NCBI GenBank assembly: GCA_030544235.1
Contig: CM060463.1
Location: 22,996,190-23,060,189, forward strand
Reading direction: 5' to 3'
Length of the DNA stretch: 64,000 nucleotides
DNA from: Lepturacanthus savala
Lineage: Eukaryota; Chordata; Actinopteri; Scombriformes; Trichiuridae
Part shown: piece after piece, positions 26,301 through 39,575 of the stretch
How positions within the stretch are numbered: the first letter of the stretch is position 1
Layout of the letters: each line of letters opens with the position of its first letter
The notes under the pieces: model-generated
What the model was told of the DNA's origin: nothing
The model's input: only the letters and a program-made list of their open reading frames with translations
Database searches by the model: none
Translations under genes and position numbers: made by a program

Positions 26301-29300
26301 CGAGTTCTCATGTCCGCAATGAAAAGCCCAAATCATGTACTATAGTGATTGAAACTAGAGCAAATTCTTAATTGACCTTTGCAAACTTGTGGATCTCGGA
26401 AAAGGCAGTTCTTTGGGTAGGATATAACATTGAATTAATATCGATGGAATTATATATTTGATATTCTGAGCTACAACGAGCATCTCGCCTGTGTCCTGTA
26501 GGTGGAGTCTGGTTTTTTCCTGGATTGTGATCTGAAGATAGTTGGGAAGTCAATCCGGGACCGTGTCGCTCTCATCAAATGGAGGAGGGAGCGGACTGTC
26601 TCATCAGGAAACGGCGAGACAACTGTGAAAAAGACGCAGCAAAACCTTCTGCAGGTGCCTGGCACTGGCGTACCACAGGGAACTGCGTTAGGGACAGATT
26701 ACGAAGACCAGGAAGGGGAGCAGCAGAGCCTGGTCTGCGTCGTGCCTGCAACTACGTCTACCACATGTGAGGACCTGCAATTAGAAGCACACATAAACAT
26801 GTCATATCTCACACAACCTAAATATTAAATCCTACCTTGGTCACAACATCTATAACAGAAAACGATCACGATCACAGAAACTGGTTAAATTTTTATTTGT
26901 GAATGTAAGAGAGAGAGAAAAGAGCACTGCAGCATGTGGGTAACATCTATTATTCAACAATGAGACACCATCATCCAGCTTCACCTGCCTCCTTCTTTCC
27001 CTCCTGTCCATCCCCACTGTCTGTCCATGCTGTAGAAGGCACTGAGTTCTAAAGTTTTATATACTCTGTCATTACAGCCGACAGTGGGGTGAGTTCCACC
27101 ATGCAATTAGAGGACCTAAGCAATCAGCAAAATGGCACGTACCAGTCCCTTCCAGAGCCCATTTCCACAGCTCAGATGATTTACAGTCCTCCAGACCCTC
27201 AGCTGCACCAGGGGCCCTACCAGCAAGCTACAGCACAGGCCTCGCACGACAACTACACACAAGCATCCTCGCAAATGCCCCAGGGAGCCTATCTGCAGAC
27301 CACAGGTCAGCTGCACCCTGGGGCCTATCAACAGCCTGTAGCAGCACAACTGCACCAGGGGCCTTGTCAGTCTCAAACAGTGAGTGCACACATTTAGTAT
27401 TTTTCTAACACCTTCTCTTTTCTTTCTTCACAATTTTTAGTTATCTGTGTTTTCTGAAATGGCTAAATGTTTATTTTCATTTTTTTTCTTCTTGTATGGA
27501 ATGATATCTGATCAGCGTCACTACAGTGATCCCATTGGAGGCCAGAACAACCTGCTCATCACTGATAGCACTGTATGTTTTAGGTGTGGAGGTGCCTCCC
27601 AGGTTGAGATGTTAGGACGTAGGACTCAATCTCTCACTAAGACAATGAATCCAAGCCTCATTCTGTGTACCTCACAATATCAGACATCAACAAACAGCAC
27701 AGAGACCTCAATGCATGCCACAGACTACCTTTCCTCTGACTCAACTCAGAATCCTTCATTTCCATCTCCTCTTTTGCCCTCACATCATCACTCTCATCAT
27801 GACTCAGCAAGTCATTTCAACTCACCTCTCCTTACCATAAATTTACAGCATCCCCCAGAGCTCCGTCTGAGCGTCCCACGCAGCCCACAGCCCTACCACC
27901 GCCACTGCAAGGCCTGCAAGTCTCTCCTCCTGGGGGACAGGACAAAGGAAGGCAGATCTTTGGGACACACACATACACGCTCTCTCTCCACATCCTCCCA
28001 GTTCACTCCAGTCTCTAAGCCAAGCTCACTCACATCTCCTCATCAGGCAAGGTCTCCTCCAGTCACTCTACCTTTTCTGTTGGCTTCACCCTCTTTCTCT
28101 TTCTCATCGTCAAATAGTTACTCAACCCCAGCGACTTCACCTTCATATCTTTCCCCATCTGCACAAGTCGTGCTCCCGAGAAGTTTGTCTGAAGGTGGAG
28201 ATCTCACCCTTCTTAACCACTGTCTCCATCACATCGTCAGCCGCAGAACAACTTCCCATTCCCTCTCAGAGAGGAGCGCTATCTGTCCCACGCACAACTA
28301 CAAGTTCGGGGGTTCTAGCTCCTCAGTAGTTGAGCACATAGACAAAAGCCTGGATGTTCCACTCGTCTCGAGCCAACATCTGGACAGGAAACTGCTGTTG
28401 TCACCACATGACAGAAAAGGCAGAGCAGCTTCACTGGTAGGTTAGAGAAGGAGGCTTCGTGTAGGCTAAATCCTGCCATAGCAGCAGCCTGCTGTATTTG
28501 TATGATTCTGCCAGTTGCTTCTCTCCTCTGGCTTGTACATGATGATAGCAAAATGCATCAACCAGCTTCTTGCTCCTGCCTAATCCACAATGAGGGTTTG
28601 ACTTCTGGTAATAACGCACAAAATAACCTGCTAGCTCAGTGTATGGCAGTAAATATTACGGGTGGCTTACGATAGATTGATACTGTGACTTCCATTTCCA
28701 ATTCAGCTTCCCTTCATGGAACCTTGCCAACCACTGAAAACCATCCCTCCCTTCTCTGACTCCCCCTGCTTTGACCATTTTAACCTTGAGCTTGATTTGT
28801 TGTTGCACAAGTATAAGCTTCTGTTATATTATGAGTCACACTACAGCATGTCTGCAAAGGGCACCCAGTAAATGTGTCTCTCTTATTTGTTCCTGACAGA
28901 CAGTTTCTGCTCCAGCTACGCCAGCCACTACTGTGCACCAGAGTAGACATACAGCACAGAGCTTCCCAGCTGCAGCCACCACTCTGCAGACGCAGCTCAC
29001 TGCCCAACCCAGCCAGGAGCAGGTACTGCATGCACCCAACTGCCACAGGCCCTGGCAAAAGCCAGTTATGAGACACAGGGAAAACAGAGTTAGGCTGGAA
29101 AACATATGAAGTCAGCTACTACAGGCCACCCAGTCTGTTGGGATTGTTTGTGGATCTATACTAAACAACAGATCTGTTTCCAGTGACTTGTAAGCATGTT
29201 TGGAATGTGGCTGTATATATTAATGGTTCTTGTTTCACTTCCAAAATTAAAACTGTAATAGTTGGAATTCAGCTTCTAGCTAACACAACAACTCTTCGGA

Positions 29301-32300
29301 CAACTGTTTCTTCAAGAAAAAATAAAACCCACAGTTTTCTGTGCAGTTGAAGGTTGCAATGATGACTGGTACAAAATAAAAAAATGACTTGAAGCAGGAG
29401 TGTTTTCACTGCACACACAACATCATTTGTTAGCTAGGCTAAAGCTAGTTACGCTACTCAATAGAGGTTGAAGGTTTGCTTAAAAAAATAAGGTGAAGTA
29501 TACTAAAGTCAAACCTAATAAATGAATGTGTATTCAATGACAGCTACCTTAAAACTTGTTCTAAAGAATGTACTGTGTGAGGTGGGTACAAAGTGCATTT
29601 TATGTCCCTTTTTAAAAATGCTTCATCCTATATGTGTGTGTGTGGCTTTTCATGTCGCTATTTCCTTCCCATTTTTCTTTCCTTTTTTTAGTGCCATCTC
29701 CAACCAGCTGGTGCCCTGCCCCAGGTAGAGCTCCCTGCATCTCTTATAACTAACTGTGGGCACACACTGTGAACCACACTGAACAATTCACCAGTGCTGC
29801 AGCTGTGTTTTATTCAAACTTTTAAACACAAATGTATTGTCAGTTTTAACTTAGAATAGGTATGTATTCACATTACAGTGAAAGTTAAAAAAAAAAACAA
29901 AAAAAAAAAACAATGTTTGGTTTTCTTCCTTAGCTTTTATCTGATGACCAGCCTTCATCTCACCTGAAACCTCCTGACATATCTACCAGTTTTCCACAGT
30001 CAGCCTCCAGTGTTCCGCCCCCACTTCTGCCCCTGCAGATCAGCACACAGGTGCGTTGTGTTTGAAAGACAGGATTAAACAGACGTAGAGATAGAATTGG
30101 TAAACATCCTACAAACGTAGGGCCTGTTTGACTGGTATTTCTATCAACTGGTTGTCTTCGTTCCCTTTTTATATAATTTTCCCCTTTCTTTCCCAGTTTC
30201 CCCAACCATATCCCATTGTTCAAACAGGGGACCACAAACCACCTCCCTTCTCCTCAACTCCTCTGCCATCTACCTACAGCAGCAGTATCCCCCCTATATC
30301 TAGCCCCTACTACTCACCTTCACCCCACCATCCCACCCTTCCTCTGACTCCTCATGCTGCTTTGGCCTCCATACCTACTCTTAGCACACCTCAGACCCCT
30401 CTGTCCACACCTCAGCACGTGTCCAGTGTGGCGCCCCCTATTCCACTTCTTGCCATGGCCATGCCCTTTGCGGCGCCCCAGCAGCAGCAGGGCGTCCCCC
30501 CCACCTCTCAGGCAAATGTTGTTTGCTTCCATTCCACCTATCCCTCACCTCTCTCCCAGGTACAACCCACCCCATACCCTGCCCCCCACCCTGAGCAGGG
30601 ACTGACTGAGCAGCCTGTTCAGGTGAATATTGTGGCACTGTGTTTACATCTATGATGTAATAGGCGAGGGCATGCTTTCGGGGATTTAGAGGAGAACAAT
30701 TATGTAATGTCTGATGAAAACTAAACAAATTCCCTAAATTCCCTAAATTTGCTTTTTATTTCAGGTACAGACAGCTGCGGTTCACCCTGTTTTACCTGCT
30801 GGTCAGATTCCTCTCTGGGGAAGTGGAGTAAATGCAGAAACTACTGCACCTGGAACTATAGCTCATACAGTTCTAGCCCCAGCTCCGGGCTCAGTCTCAG
30901 CAACAGTGCAAGTTGAAGCTCAAGCCCCAGCACAAACTCCAGCTTTAGCCTCAGCACAAAAGCAGGCACCGGCCCTGGTGTCTGCTCAAGCAGCAGCAAT
31001 GCCTCAAACTCCAACTTCGACCCTTGCGTCAGCCCCGGTTCAACCGCAAGTTCCTGCGTTAGGTTCCGCTTTTGAATCACCAAAAGTCTCATCTACAACC
31101 TCAGACGCTTCTTCAGTCATCGGGAAACCTCAGCTCTCAGTCCCGGGGTTGGTCTCTGCCCCGGTCTCTGTCATGCTGCCAGCCCAAGCAGCTCAAGCTG
31201 CAGCCCCTGCTCCTGTCGCAGCTTCAGTCCCACCTCTGGTTCTGCAGCCTGCTGGCATCCAGACAGCAGTCTCACTACCTGACTGTGCCAGCCTAGCCAC
31301 AACTCAGCAAAACCTGGAGACGACAACTGCAACTAGCACCATACAACAAGAGTCCTGTGTAGAGGTAGGGGTAAAGACAATGTGTGAACATAATGTAATA
31401 TTGACTGTGCTGTATATGCATACCTGAACACATTTGCTGATTAATTGAGGTCTTAACAAAACCATAAACTGAATGCAAACTACAGGTATTACATACAGTA
31501 ACTTCAAATGTATGTCATCGCCCTATCTTTACACCTGCTTAATGTTTACCAAAATCACCTGCAATGTTAAAAACTAAGCACACATTCACTTCAATATGAC
31601 TGAAAATCAAATCTTAACAGGTGAAGATATTCCACTAGCACGTAATTTAGATTACTTAAATTTCCTGATTTGGGTAAATTTGTTTTTAAAAAACAAGACG
31701 TTTTCTTAAAAAAATATTAAATTGAGTAATATCAAGAAAAAAAACTTGAAGATTAATTATCTGTCTTAATTCTACTCATTATTGGACAAATTGGACCAAA
31801 AAAAAATGTTTTCACAATATTTCAGTTTTAGCAGTGTTAACATTAATCCTAGAATCAAGCCCTGCTTTTCTAAGAATTCCAGACTGTTTTCCACATGTTT
31901 ATTTTTCTGTCTTCAGGATGTGTTTCAGGAGAAACAAGCATCACTACCCAGTTATGCCTATGACAGGTATGTGCTCATTTTTTTATATTGCCTTTCACAC
32001 GCTTTTAAGATTCTCTTTGTAACTGTGACTAATGAAACCCGTCATCAGTTTACAAGCAGGCCACCACAATCATTTTTTTTCAACTGCACTTTTAGTCTTA
32101 ACTCTGACGTGGCATCTGGTAAAGAAACAAGTGATGGTTATGACAGCTTGGCTAGTGGGGGCAAGGGGGACGGAAAACCCAGGAAACATCATCGCAAGTC
32201 TGCCCGCACACGCTCTCGGCAAGAAAAGACGAGCAAACCAAAGCTGAGCATGCTCAACGTGAGTCACGTTATCGTGTTTCAAGCAGTTGCACTTTCCTAA

Positions 32301-35300
32301 AATCTTTTTGATTCTGAGCTGTGGCCTCTGCCCCTGCAGGTTTCTAACACAGGCGATAAAATGGTTGAATGTCAGCTGGAGACTCACAATCACAAAATGG
32401 TGACATTCAAATTTGATCTGGATGGAGACGCTCCAGAAGAAATTGCCACTTACATGGTTCGTTCAACCATTGACCTCAGTGTTCATTTTGTGCTTCCTTA
32501 AAATCCCTCCTTAAAAATGTCACCCTTAAAAATGTCTGGCTACAGGTAGAGAATGGCTTCATCCTTCCATTAGAAAAAGAGATCTTCATTGACCAGTTGA
32601 AGGACATTGTGGATAAAGCTGAAGACATGCTGAACGAAGACGTTGAGGGTGAGAGGACGTCCACCTTGAGTTGTAGTCCCCAACAAGGCCAGGCTTCTGA
32701 AGGGCAAGTAGGAGAGGTAGGAGAGAGTACTGATTCAAAAGTACAAAATGCATACTTGTACATAGATATTGACATAAACATGTGGTCATACAGAATAAAT
32801 ACAGAATAGCAAAGCAAGTAGTATATTGACTTAGCCCACATCTGTCAATCTTTCTACAGAGTCCGCAGCCTGGAGCACCTCAGCATGTCTATCAGCAGAA
32901 TGGTAAAACAGATCACAAAGCTGAGCTTTATGCAGTAAATCTTAATCATATTCACTTTGAGGACCATGTGTTTTAATTGTTTGAAATATTTCTTTGCAGT
33001 TCTTCATACAGGAAAGAGATGGTTCATAATCTGCCCCGTAGAAGAGACTCCCACATCCAGCCAGGAGACCCCGTCTGAGACTACGCAGTCTCCCGGGAGT
33101 TCAACCACCACCCAAGCTGCTGACTGTGGCACTGCAAGGCCGTCTGTATCCAGAGGTGACTTTGATTCTGCTGAGCAATTTCAGCATAAAACCTGACTGC
33201 TTCATGGAACAATAGCACTATCTTGTGACAGCTGAAGGAAAAGCACCCCACAGTAAACCTCCTGTGGGCAACTGATGACTTCACTATGGATAAAATATAA
33301 AAGTCGGTATATTGTGTCTTATAATTTTCCCTCATCTCATTTTTTTTCTCCCACAGAGGATGGGTCGTCCTCTACAATGTCTGGTGGAAGTGGAGGATTC
33401 ACCTATGACGTTTTTGGCTTCTGTAGTCCTCCAATCATGTCCAACACGGACCCTCTTACGCTCTTGGCCACTCTGATCCCTCCCGTGTCTGCTCCCCCGA
33501 CCCTTCAGTCAGTCCCGTCAGTGGAGCCTGTTTGCAGCTCCATGCAGCCCAGCGTGCACCAGGCCCAGCCGGCCAGAGCTCAGACTTTGCCTCCGTCATC
33601 CACGCATACCTCTTTCCAAATAGATGAGTCACAGGGATCCCCTTTGGGCTCCGTCTCCCCCACCCACGCCACTCAGCAGATGGCAGACTTGACATGTCCC
33701 GTTTCTATAGCGGAGGAAGTGCCCTGCTGCCCTCTGGTCATGCCCCTGTCTCTGGATGTGAGCTGTTCCCATGCCGGGTCGCCCCTCACTCCTCTTCCAC
33801 TCCAGGAGGCAGGTTCAGCCAAGGAGCCTCTGTCCATGGCCTACGCCTCTGCAGCGCGGAGCGAGCGCCCACAGCAGCCCGTCGTGCTCCACCAGCCGTT
33901 TTCCAGCGTCGGAGGGACCAAAGTGTCCTCATTACCGCAGAGCCCGGCGCCCTCCCAGCACGGTGCAGGACCCGCTGAGTCTGACGCAGAAGGACGGCTG
34001 GGCCGCGGGGGCTTTGTGGACAGCACCATAAAGACATTGGACGAAAAGCTAAGGAACTTGCTCTACCAGGAATATGCTCCCATGTATCCATCGGGCAGCG
34101 CAGCAGACACACCGGGTTCTTGCACTGAGTACATCCAGTCCCCTCCTGGTCCAGACAGCGCCACAGGAGGGTCAGGAAACAGCACCCCGGGACCGATGGG
34201 GGAGGGACGCTACAGAACAGGAGAACAGCTGGTAAGGACAAATGTGCATTTTCTAACAAGATAAAATGTTTGACTAACAGATGTATAACAAACAAACAAT
34301 TGTATAACAATTTAAAATTATGTGTTTATAATACAGTATATTAGAGTTAGGTACTTGCATGTATGGAGGGACATAATTAGTATTTTGCAATATCATGCCA
34401 TTAATTGTGTTTTTTACTCATATTCAGATTGGTGTTAACACATTAACATTTGTGATTAATTTGAAATGATTTACATGTTAAAAAAATATAAATGATTAAC
34501 GCATTAAGAGGCTGAGGAAGACTGTATCAGGTATCATATGAATCTATACAACCTGATGCATCATTTAGTACCAGCCATGTAATGGTTGCTTGTTGGGGAC
34601 ATTAAATAATGCTCCAAAGTTAGGCTAAATGTTGGAAAAGCTATCTTCATGTGTGAATCAGAATCTTTATTTATCTTTTTTTCAACATCGTTATTTTTTT
34701 TATATTTTATTGCAAATCTGTAGTATATAAGAGAGAATCTGTGTTCAAATTAAGGTACTAGTATTTGGATTTTAATATACCTCCTTTGTGTTTATTCCCC
34801 ATTAATTCAGTGATTTTACATTTTAATTTTCATTAGTATAAACTTCAATAGTTGTCCTTTGGCACAAGCTGAGATTTCATTAGAAGTACGTAGTTGGATA
34901 GTATAACAACGACAATCCTCCAAGGAAATATTAACAGAAATAAAATATATTATTGGTGTTTATTAGTCGTCTAATTTCCTTGTTTTTTTTTTCTCATCCT
35001 ATCAACTCCTTTAGCCTCAGATTCCAGAGAGAATGGATAGTTTGAGCACGCTCAGTGACTCAGCTGTGTGTGGTAAGTGCAGCATACTCGTATCAATCTA
35101 ACAACGCTGGCTTCATTAACTTCTAACCAAATGTATGTGAGACTGTTCATTACTGCAGTGCCACAGTGTTCAATGTTGTGGAAACTTTCCTGCAGCTTCC
35201 CTGTCAAGAAGACACGTTCCTCACTCTGCTTCCTGCTCCGGAACAAGAGGCCGATTTAAGGTACGAGTGGGAGGTTTTCTTCAAATTCAAAAGGGAAAGT

Positions 35301-38300
35301 AGAATTGTCTTTCAGATAAGTCCAGCCACATTTTTTACTAGCTGCTCTTTGCTTTTTGGCAGATAATCTCTGTTCCTCCCGAATTGGCCAACAGACGAGA
35401 TGTGAAGCAAAGGAGCTGGAGCAGTGCTGCCTCACCAGCGCACCCTGCGGGCTACAGCGGGGATCCCATCCAGGCAGACGGCATGACTACCTCCACCACA
35501 ATCGGTCGTTTCTCCGTGGTAAGCACCGAAGACGACATCACACAGAGGACACGCTGCAGTCGCTACTCCGCCCCACCTGACTTCTACCTGGACACGCCCC
35601 CTTCCGTGGCCAAGCGAGCCTCCCCGCCCAGCGCCCCCACCTCAGCCTCCGTCCCTGTGGACATCACGGTCCATGCCCGTTTCCTCTCCTCCGACTCTGG
35701 GGCTGAGAGCAGCCCCGCCAAGCTGGCTTCCGCCACCCCGTCCCAACACACCCGCTCCGAGCGCAGAGGAAGTGACCTGATGAAGAGGGCGGTGGCCTTC
35801 CTCCGCCGTTCGGGGCGCAGCAGCAGCGTGCAGAGCTCTGACTCTCCAATTAGACACGGAGGCGTGCACGGATCAGCCTACGGCAGCAGCGACAATGATT
35901 CAGAGATGGAGGACTCGGACATGAAGAAAGAACTACAGAGACTCAGGGAGAAGTAAGGATTGCATGTGGTTTACTTTTTGTCTTACGTATGGTCCTTACA
36001 TGAAGATGTTTTATTGGTTGGCTTGTAAGTGACCTGTGTTTTTTCCTTCCTCCATCCCCTCAGACATTTGAGGGAGATCTCTGAGCTGCAGGCGCATCAG
36101 TGGGGGGAAGTGGAGCTGCTTTATCGCCGACTTGGCAAAGCCCCTCCTCCTGCCCTGGGTCTCTCACACGTTGCACCACCCACAGGCCGTAGAAAGAGGT
36201 CCAGTAAGCACAGGCTGAAGCCTGGCAAACTTCTCAGCCCTTTGGTTCAACAATTTAGAAATGTCACAACCAAAACTAGTGACTCCAGCAGATCCAGTGA
36301 GTACCACATCAAAATCTACAGTAGTTACCGGTAAATTAAATATCTACAGCAAGAGTAATGATGTGACATTTGCTAGTTTATTCCCAGAGAGCTGCAATGA
36401 TTAATCGATTAGTTGCCAGCGATTACATTAGTCCCCAATTATTTTAATAATTAATTAATCGGTGTGAGGTATTTTTATGAAGAAAACGTCCAAATTCTCT
36501 GGTTCTAGCTTCTCGAATCTGATTATTTACAGTAAACTGATGTTCTTTGGGTTGTGAACTGTTGGTTTAGACTAAAAAAGAACAATTTGAGGTTTGCTCT
36601 TCAGCTTTGGTTGAGCAACGATCGACACCCCTTTATGTACCAAACAACTAATCGATTAATTGTTTCAATAATCAATAATCGACTACCAAAATAACCTTAG
36701 ATAGATGCAGCCCTACATTCATGATTCATGTGTGTGTGTGTCCGTCCACTTCCTCTTAGCAGCTACAGGAGGAAGTGAGCCTGCAGTGAGTTTAAACGGG
36801 TCTCCAGCCAAAGGCTCTTTCCCTCCTCATGGCAGAGCGCGGTCCTGCACCAGCCACCTGCCCAGCTCCACCACAGAGCCTGTGCAGACACAGCCCTGTT
36901 CCCTCAAGGGATCCTTGTCCTCTGATAATATTTATGCTGGGCTCCAAGGAGACGGCACTGGCACCCAAGCTCCACCGGGACAAGGTGACCAAACAAAGAG
37001 CACACAGCGATATCCAATAGCTTAGAATGCTCTTTCATGAATACTAGACACTTGTGGTGTTTTGTTGAATGGAGCTGTTTTTTTTCAATGTGTGCTCTTC
37101 TTACCCCTGGTGTCTTCTCCCCTCTTTGATTATACTCCTCTACAGGCTGGTCTAATTACCCTCAACCAACTGAGAGAGTGACCTATAAGTCGAGTAGCAA
37201 GCCACGAGCTAGATTTCTCAGTGGGCCTGTGTCTTTGTCTATCTGTTTGTATCGATTCTCTTCCTGCATAGCTTCACTTTTTAGTTCTCCATATTTTCTG
37301 TTTCTCTACTTTTCACTCACTGATGTTGTTTTTTCTATCTTTGCCAAATTGTTCTTGCAGCGCTACTGGGTTTTTCTTTCACTCCACCTCGTTGACTTTT
37401 CCTGCCTCGTCGTTATCGCTTGTCTTTTTTTTCTCAACCCTCCGAAACATGTTGTTTATTCAAACCCCTGAAGAAAAAATATGTTAAAATGCTAACTTTT
37501 TTTGAAAGCCTATTCTAGATGTGAGTCACAAATTTAAACAGGCATTTAAAATGATTGTTTCAACAAAAGAGAGATGATCAAGAGTATATTGTTTCAGAAG
37601 TCTGAGGTTTGGATAAGCGAGGTTCATCTTAATAGTATTTGACATTATCTCACAGTTCATCTCTGCTCTACTAATGTTTTGTGTTATTTGTCCACTCTGG
37701 TGTATAACATACATTTATTGACTTATCCGTACTGTATTTCCAGGCAATGAACGTCTGCATGGCCACATGCACCCCATTATATCAGTACATTTCTAATCTG
37801 TCATCTTTTTTAACCTCTGTCTACTCTTTCTTATCTCTATCGCTCTGTCTTCCTCTGCTGTATCACATCACACTGCACTTTGCTGTGGCCTCGTCTGGGC
37901 AACCCGCATGATTTTTCAAGAGATTTATAATTTTGTTTAGTTTGTTTCTTGTGGCAGTATTCAGCAGCTTTTGCATCGCATACTGTTATTACACATTATT
38001 ACCCGCTCATGTCAATGCCGATTGTGTGTAAAGTCTGCTTTGTCTCATAGGGGCTACGCTGAAACGACTATGCCTCGGCAAGGATCGTGGCCACAGTACG
38101 TAGAGTTACTTTGTCTCACTTCATATTAATTAATCATGTTGTGTATACCACTTAATTGACATTGTGTTGTGGTGAACGTCAGGGTCTGCTGCCGGACAAG
38201 GGCCTCTCAATCAATCACAGCAGCCACAAACTGGTGCCACACCTCCTCCTCATCAGCCGGTTATTGGACTGGCCCAAGCTCAAGCCAATAACAGCAACAA

Positions 38301-39575
38301 CAAGAGAGCAACTTACACTGGCACACCCATGAATGTCAATGAAATCAATCTGCCTGAAGACTTGAAACGGCTCATGGACGACTGGGCCCAGGAGGTTCTT
38401 ATTGTCACCCACAGGCCGCGTACTAACTCTCTGAGTATCAGTGGACAACAGCTTTGGGACCAGATGGTGCCTCAAACATATGAACAACTCACTAGCCCCG
38501 CAGACGTGAGTTTCATTTTAACACAATGACTATATCATATCTGGCACTGTAGGAGGAGACTGTTCAAAATCATAAGCAGATTTGAATTCCCATAGTTGTG
38601 CACTTGATGCAATAAAAAAGGCACAGTTTTGTAGGTAATTAAAAATTTGAATAAACACATGAAAATAGAATAATAAAAAATAATAAAATAGCACCAAGTC
38701 CTGAATTATTGCTTCACTTAAATCAGAGATTTCCAACCACTTTCTATTAGTCATGTGTGATTACACATAAATGGCTCAAAACAAGTTTTAAATTAATTTT
38801 TTTCCCTTGGCCATTGCCATGCTTGTGAATCTACAGTGTTTGGGTGCGCCCCGCTAACTTAACTGTGTAGAGCGTTGCAGCGGTTTTAAGATTTCCCCTT
38901 TTTTTTAATCATCTTGACTAATAAATTCGATTTCGATTTAAAATCAATTAATCGCACAGCCCTATCCTCTGGGCACCATAAATGTCCAAACCAATTTTTG
39001 CTGCCAATCAGTTTCGATCCATTCATATTGAACATTTTGAACTTTTGACAGTGTTACAAAAACAAGTCAGGGGATTACCAAAGTTACCAAAGTTGTTAGA
39101 ATTCATCCTTTGAGTACAATGGATATCGCCCACCGACGATCAGATAAATTAACCTCTGTAACGCCATTATAAAGCATGGCTAAAAGCAGAGATTGGGACA
39201 GTATTTTTATATAAGCATAACATATGTTGTTTATCATTGTCTCAAAGTTAAATCTCTCCTATTATCCAACCCTTGTAGGTATCATCATGGATGGCTGCAG
39301 GTCCAGGGGCCTGCACTTTCCCCCTGACATGGCCTGACAGCTCTGGCTCAGCATTGATGAACAGCCCCTCCACAGGATCACATCCCAGTTATCACTCTCC
39401 TGCTCGTTCCAGGGCCTTTTCCTCACCTCCCTCTGTTAGCCAGTGGCCTGGGCTGCTCTTTCCCCTTCCTTCAGGAGTCTTTGCCTTTCCCGCTGTGCCC
39501 GCAGACCAGGATGCCCCCAGCCCCATTCCATCTCCATCATATCAACCGCCTGATCCTAAAGCAAGGACTCTCTAA
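17337..39575 (+). CDS. wnk2: Serine/threonine-protein kinase WNK2
   Basis: Thirty coding exons whose phases all close (2,610 codons with stop 39573-39575): 17337-18011, 21915-22087, 22516-22736, 23333-23490, 24426-24514, 25483-25702, 26502-26766, 27078-27379, 27516-28436, 28900-29022, 29692-29724, 29934-30050, 30197-30622, 30765-31364, 31917-31966, 32096-32258, 32340-32456, 32546-32716, 32860-32902, 33000-33155, 33357-34231, 35015-35072, 35196-35260, 35363-35952, 36064-36296, 36760-36984, 37146-37244, 38051-38095, 38183-38505, 39279-39575. Without the 921-nt exon it is 2,303 aa (human WNK2 2,297). The kinase (about 192-451) has the WNK signature: catalytic Lys205 in GSGSFKTVYKG and Cys222 (VAWCELQ) in place of the usual lysine. 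HRDLKCDN is at 319-326 and activation-loop Ser350/Ser354 are present. A PF2-like domain follows. Later come a second CCT/PF2-like domain (VECQLETHNHKMVTFKFDLD), RFKI and RFSV SPAK-docking motifs, and a C-terminal coiled coil. WNKs phosphorylate SPAK/OSR1 to control cation-chloride cotransport. Confidence 0.94.
23982..24043. repeat. Perfect-looking hairpin in wnk2 intron 4
   Basis: Left arm 23982-24007 and right arm 24018-24043 are 26-base inverted copies with a single mismatch, separated by a 10-base loop containing AACGTT. The GCTAGCTAA / TTAGCTAGG composition resembles GCTAAC-type repeats common in fish. It lies about 380 bases upstream of exon 5 (24426). Confidence 0.85.
27516..28436 (+). 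CDS. wnk2: wnk2 large cassette exon, HSN2-like
   Basis: A 921-nt open segment bounded by an acceptor (ATCAG at 27511-27515) and a donor (CTG|GTAGGT at 28436/28437). Both ends are phase 0, so it can be included or skipped without a frame change; it would add residues 702-1008. It sits between the eighth coding exon and the next one, the same place as the alternatively spliced HSN2 exon of WNK1, which is used mainly in nervous tissue. The encoded sequence is rich in Ser, Pro and His and contains one CxxC (FRCGGAS and CKACK nearby). I cannot align it to HSN2 from memory, so homology is inferred from position, size and phase. The long frame continues from an upstream ATG (27447), but no sign points to a separate gene. 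Confidence 0.65.
36390..36712. mobile_element. Interspersed repeat (GCTGCA...GATTAATCGATTAG family) in a wnk2 intron
   Basis: The stretch opens with GCTGCAATGATTAATCGATT, has a mid-part with TCCAAATTCTCTGGTTCTAG and CAGTAAACTGATGTTCTTTG, and closes with ACTAATCGATTAATTG ... GATGCAGCCCTA. This matches a non-autonomous repeat widespread in teleosts whose ends read GGGCTGCA. A fragment of a related type (AATCAATTAATCGCACAGCC) occurs near 38940-38962. Confidence 0.65.

Noticed and set aside
27447..28445. 332-codon open frame as an independent gene
   Set aside because: The frame is explained by the phase-0 wnk2 cassette exon 27516-28436; the upstream part reads through an intronic pyrimidine tract.
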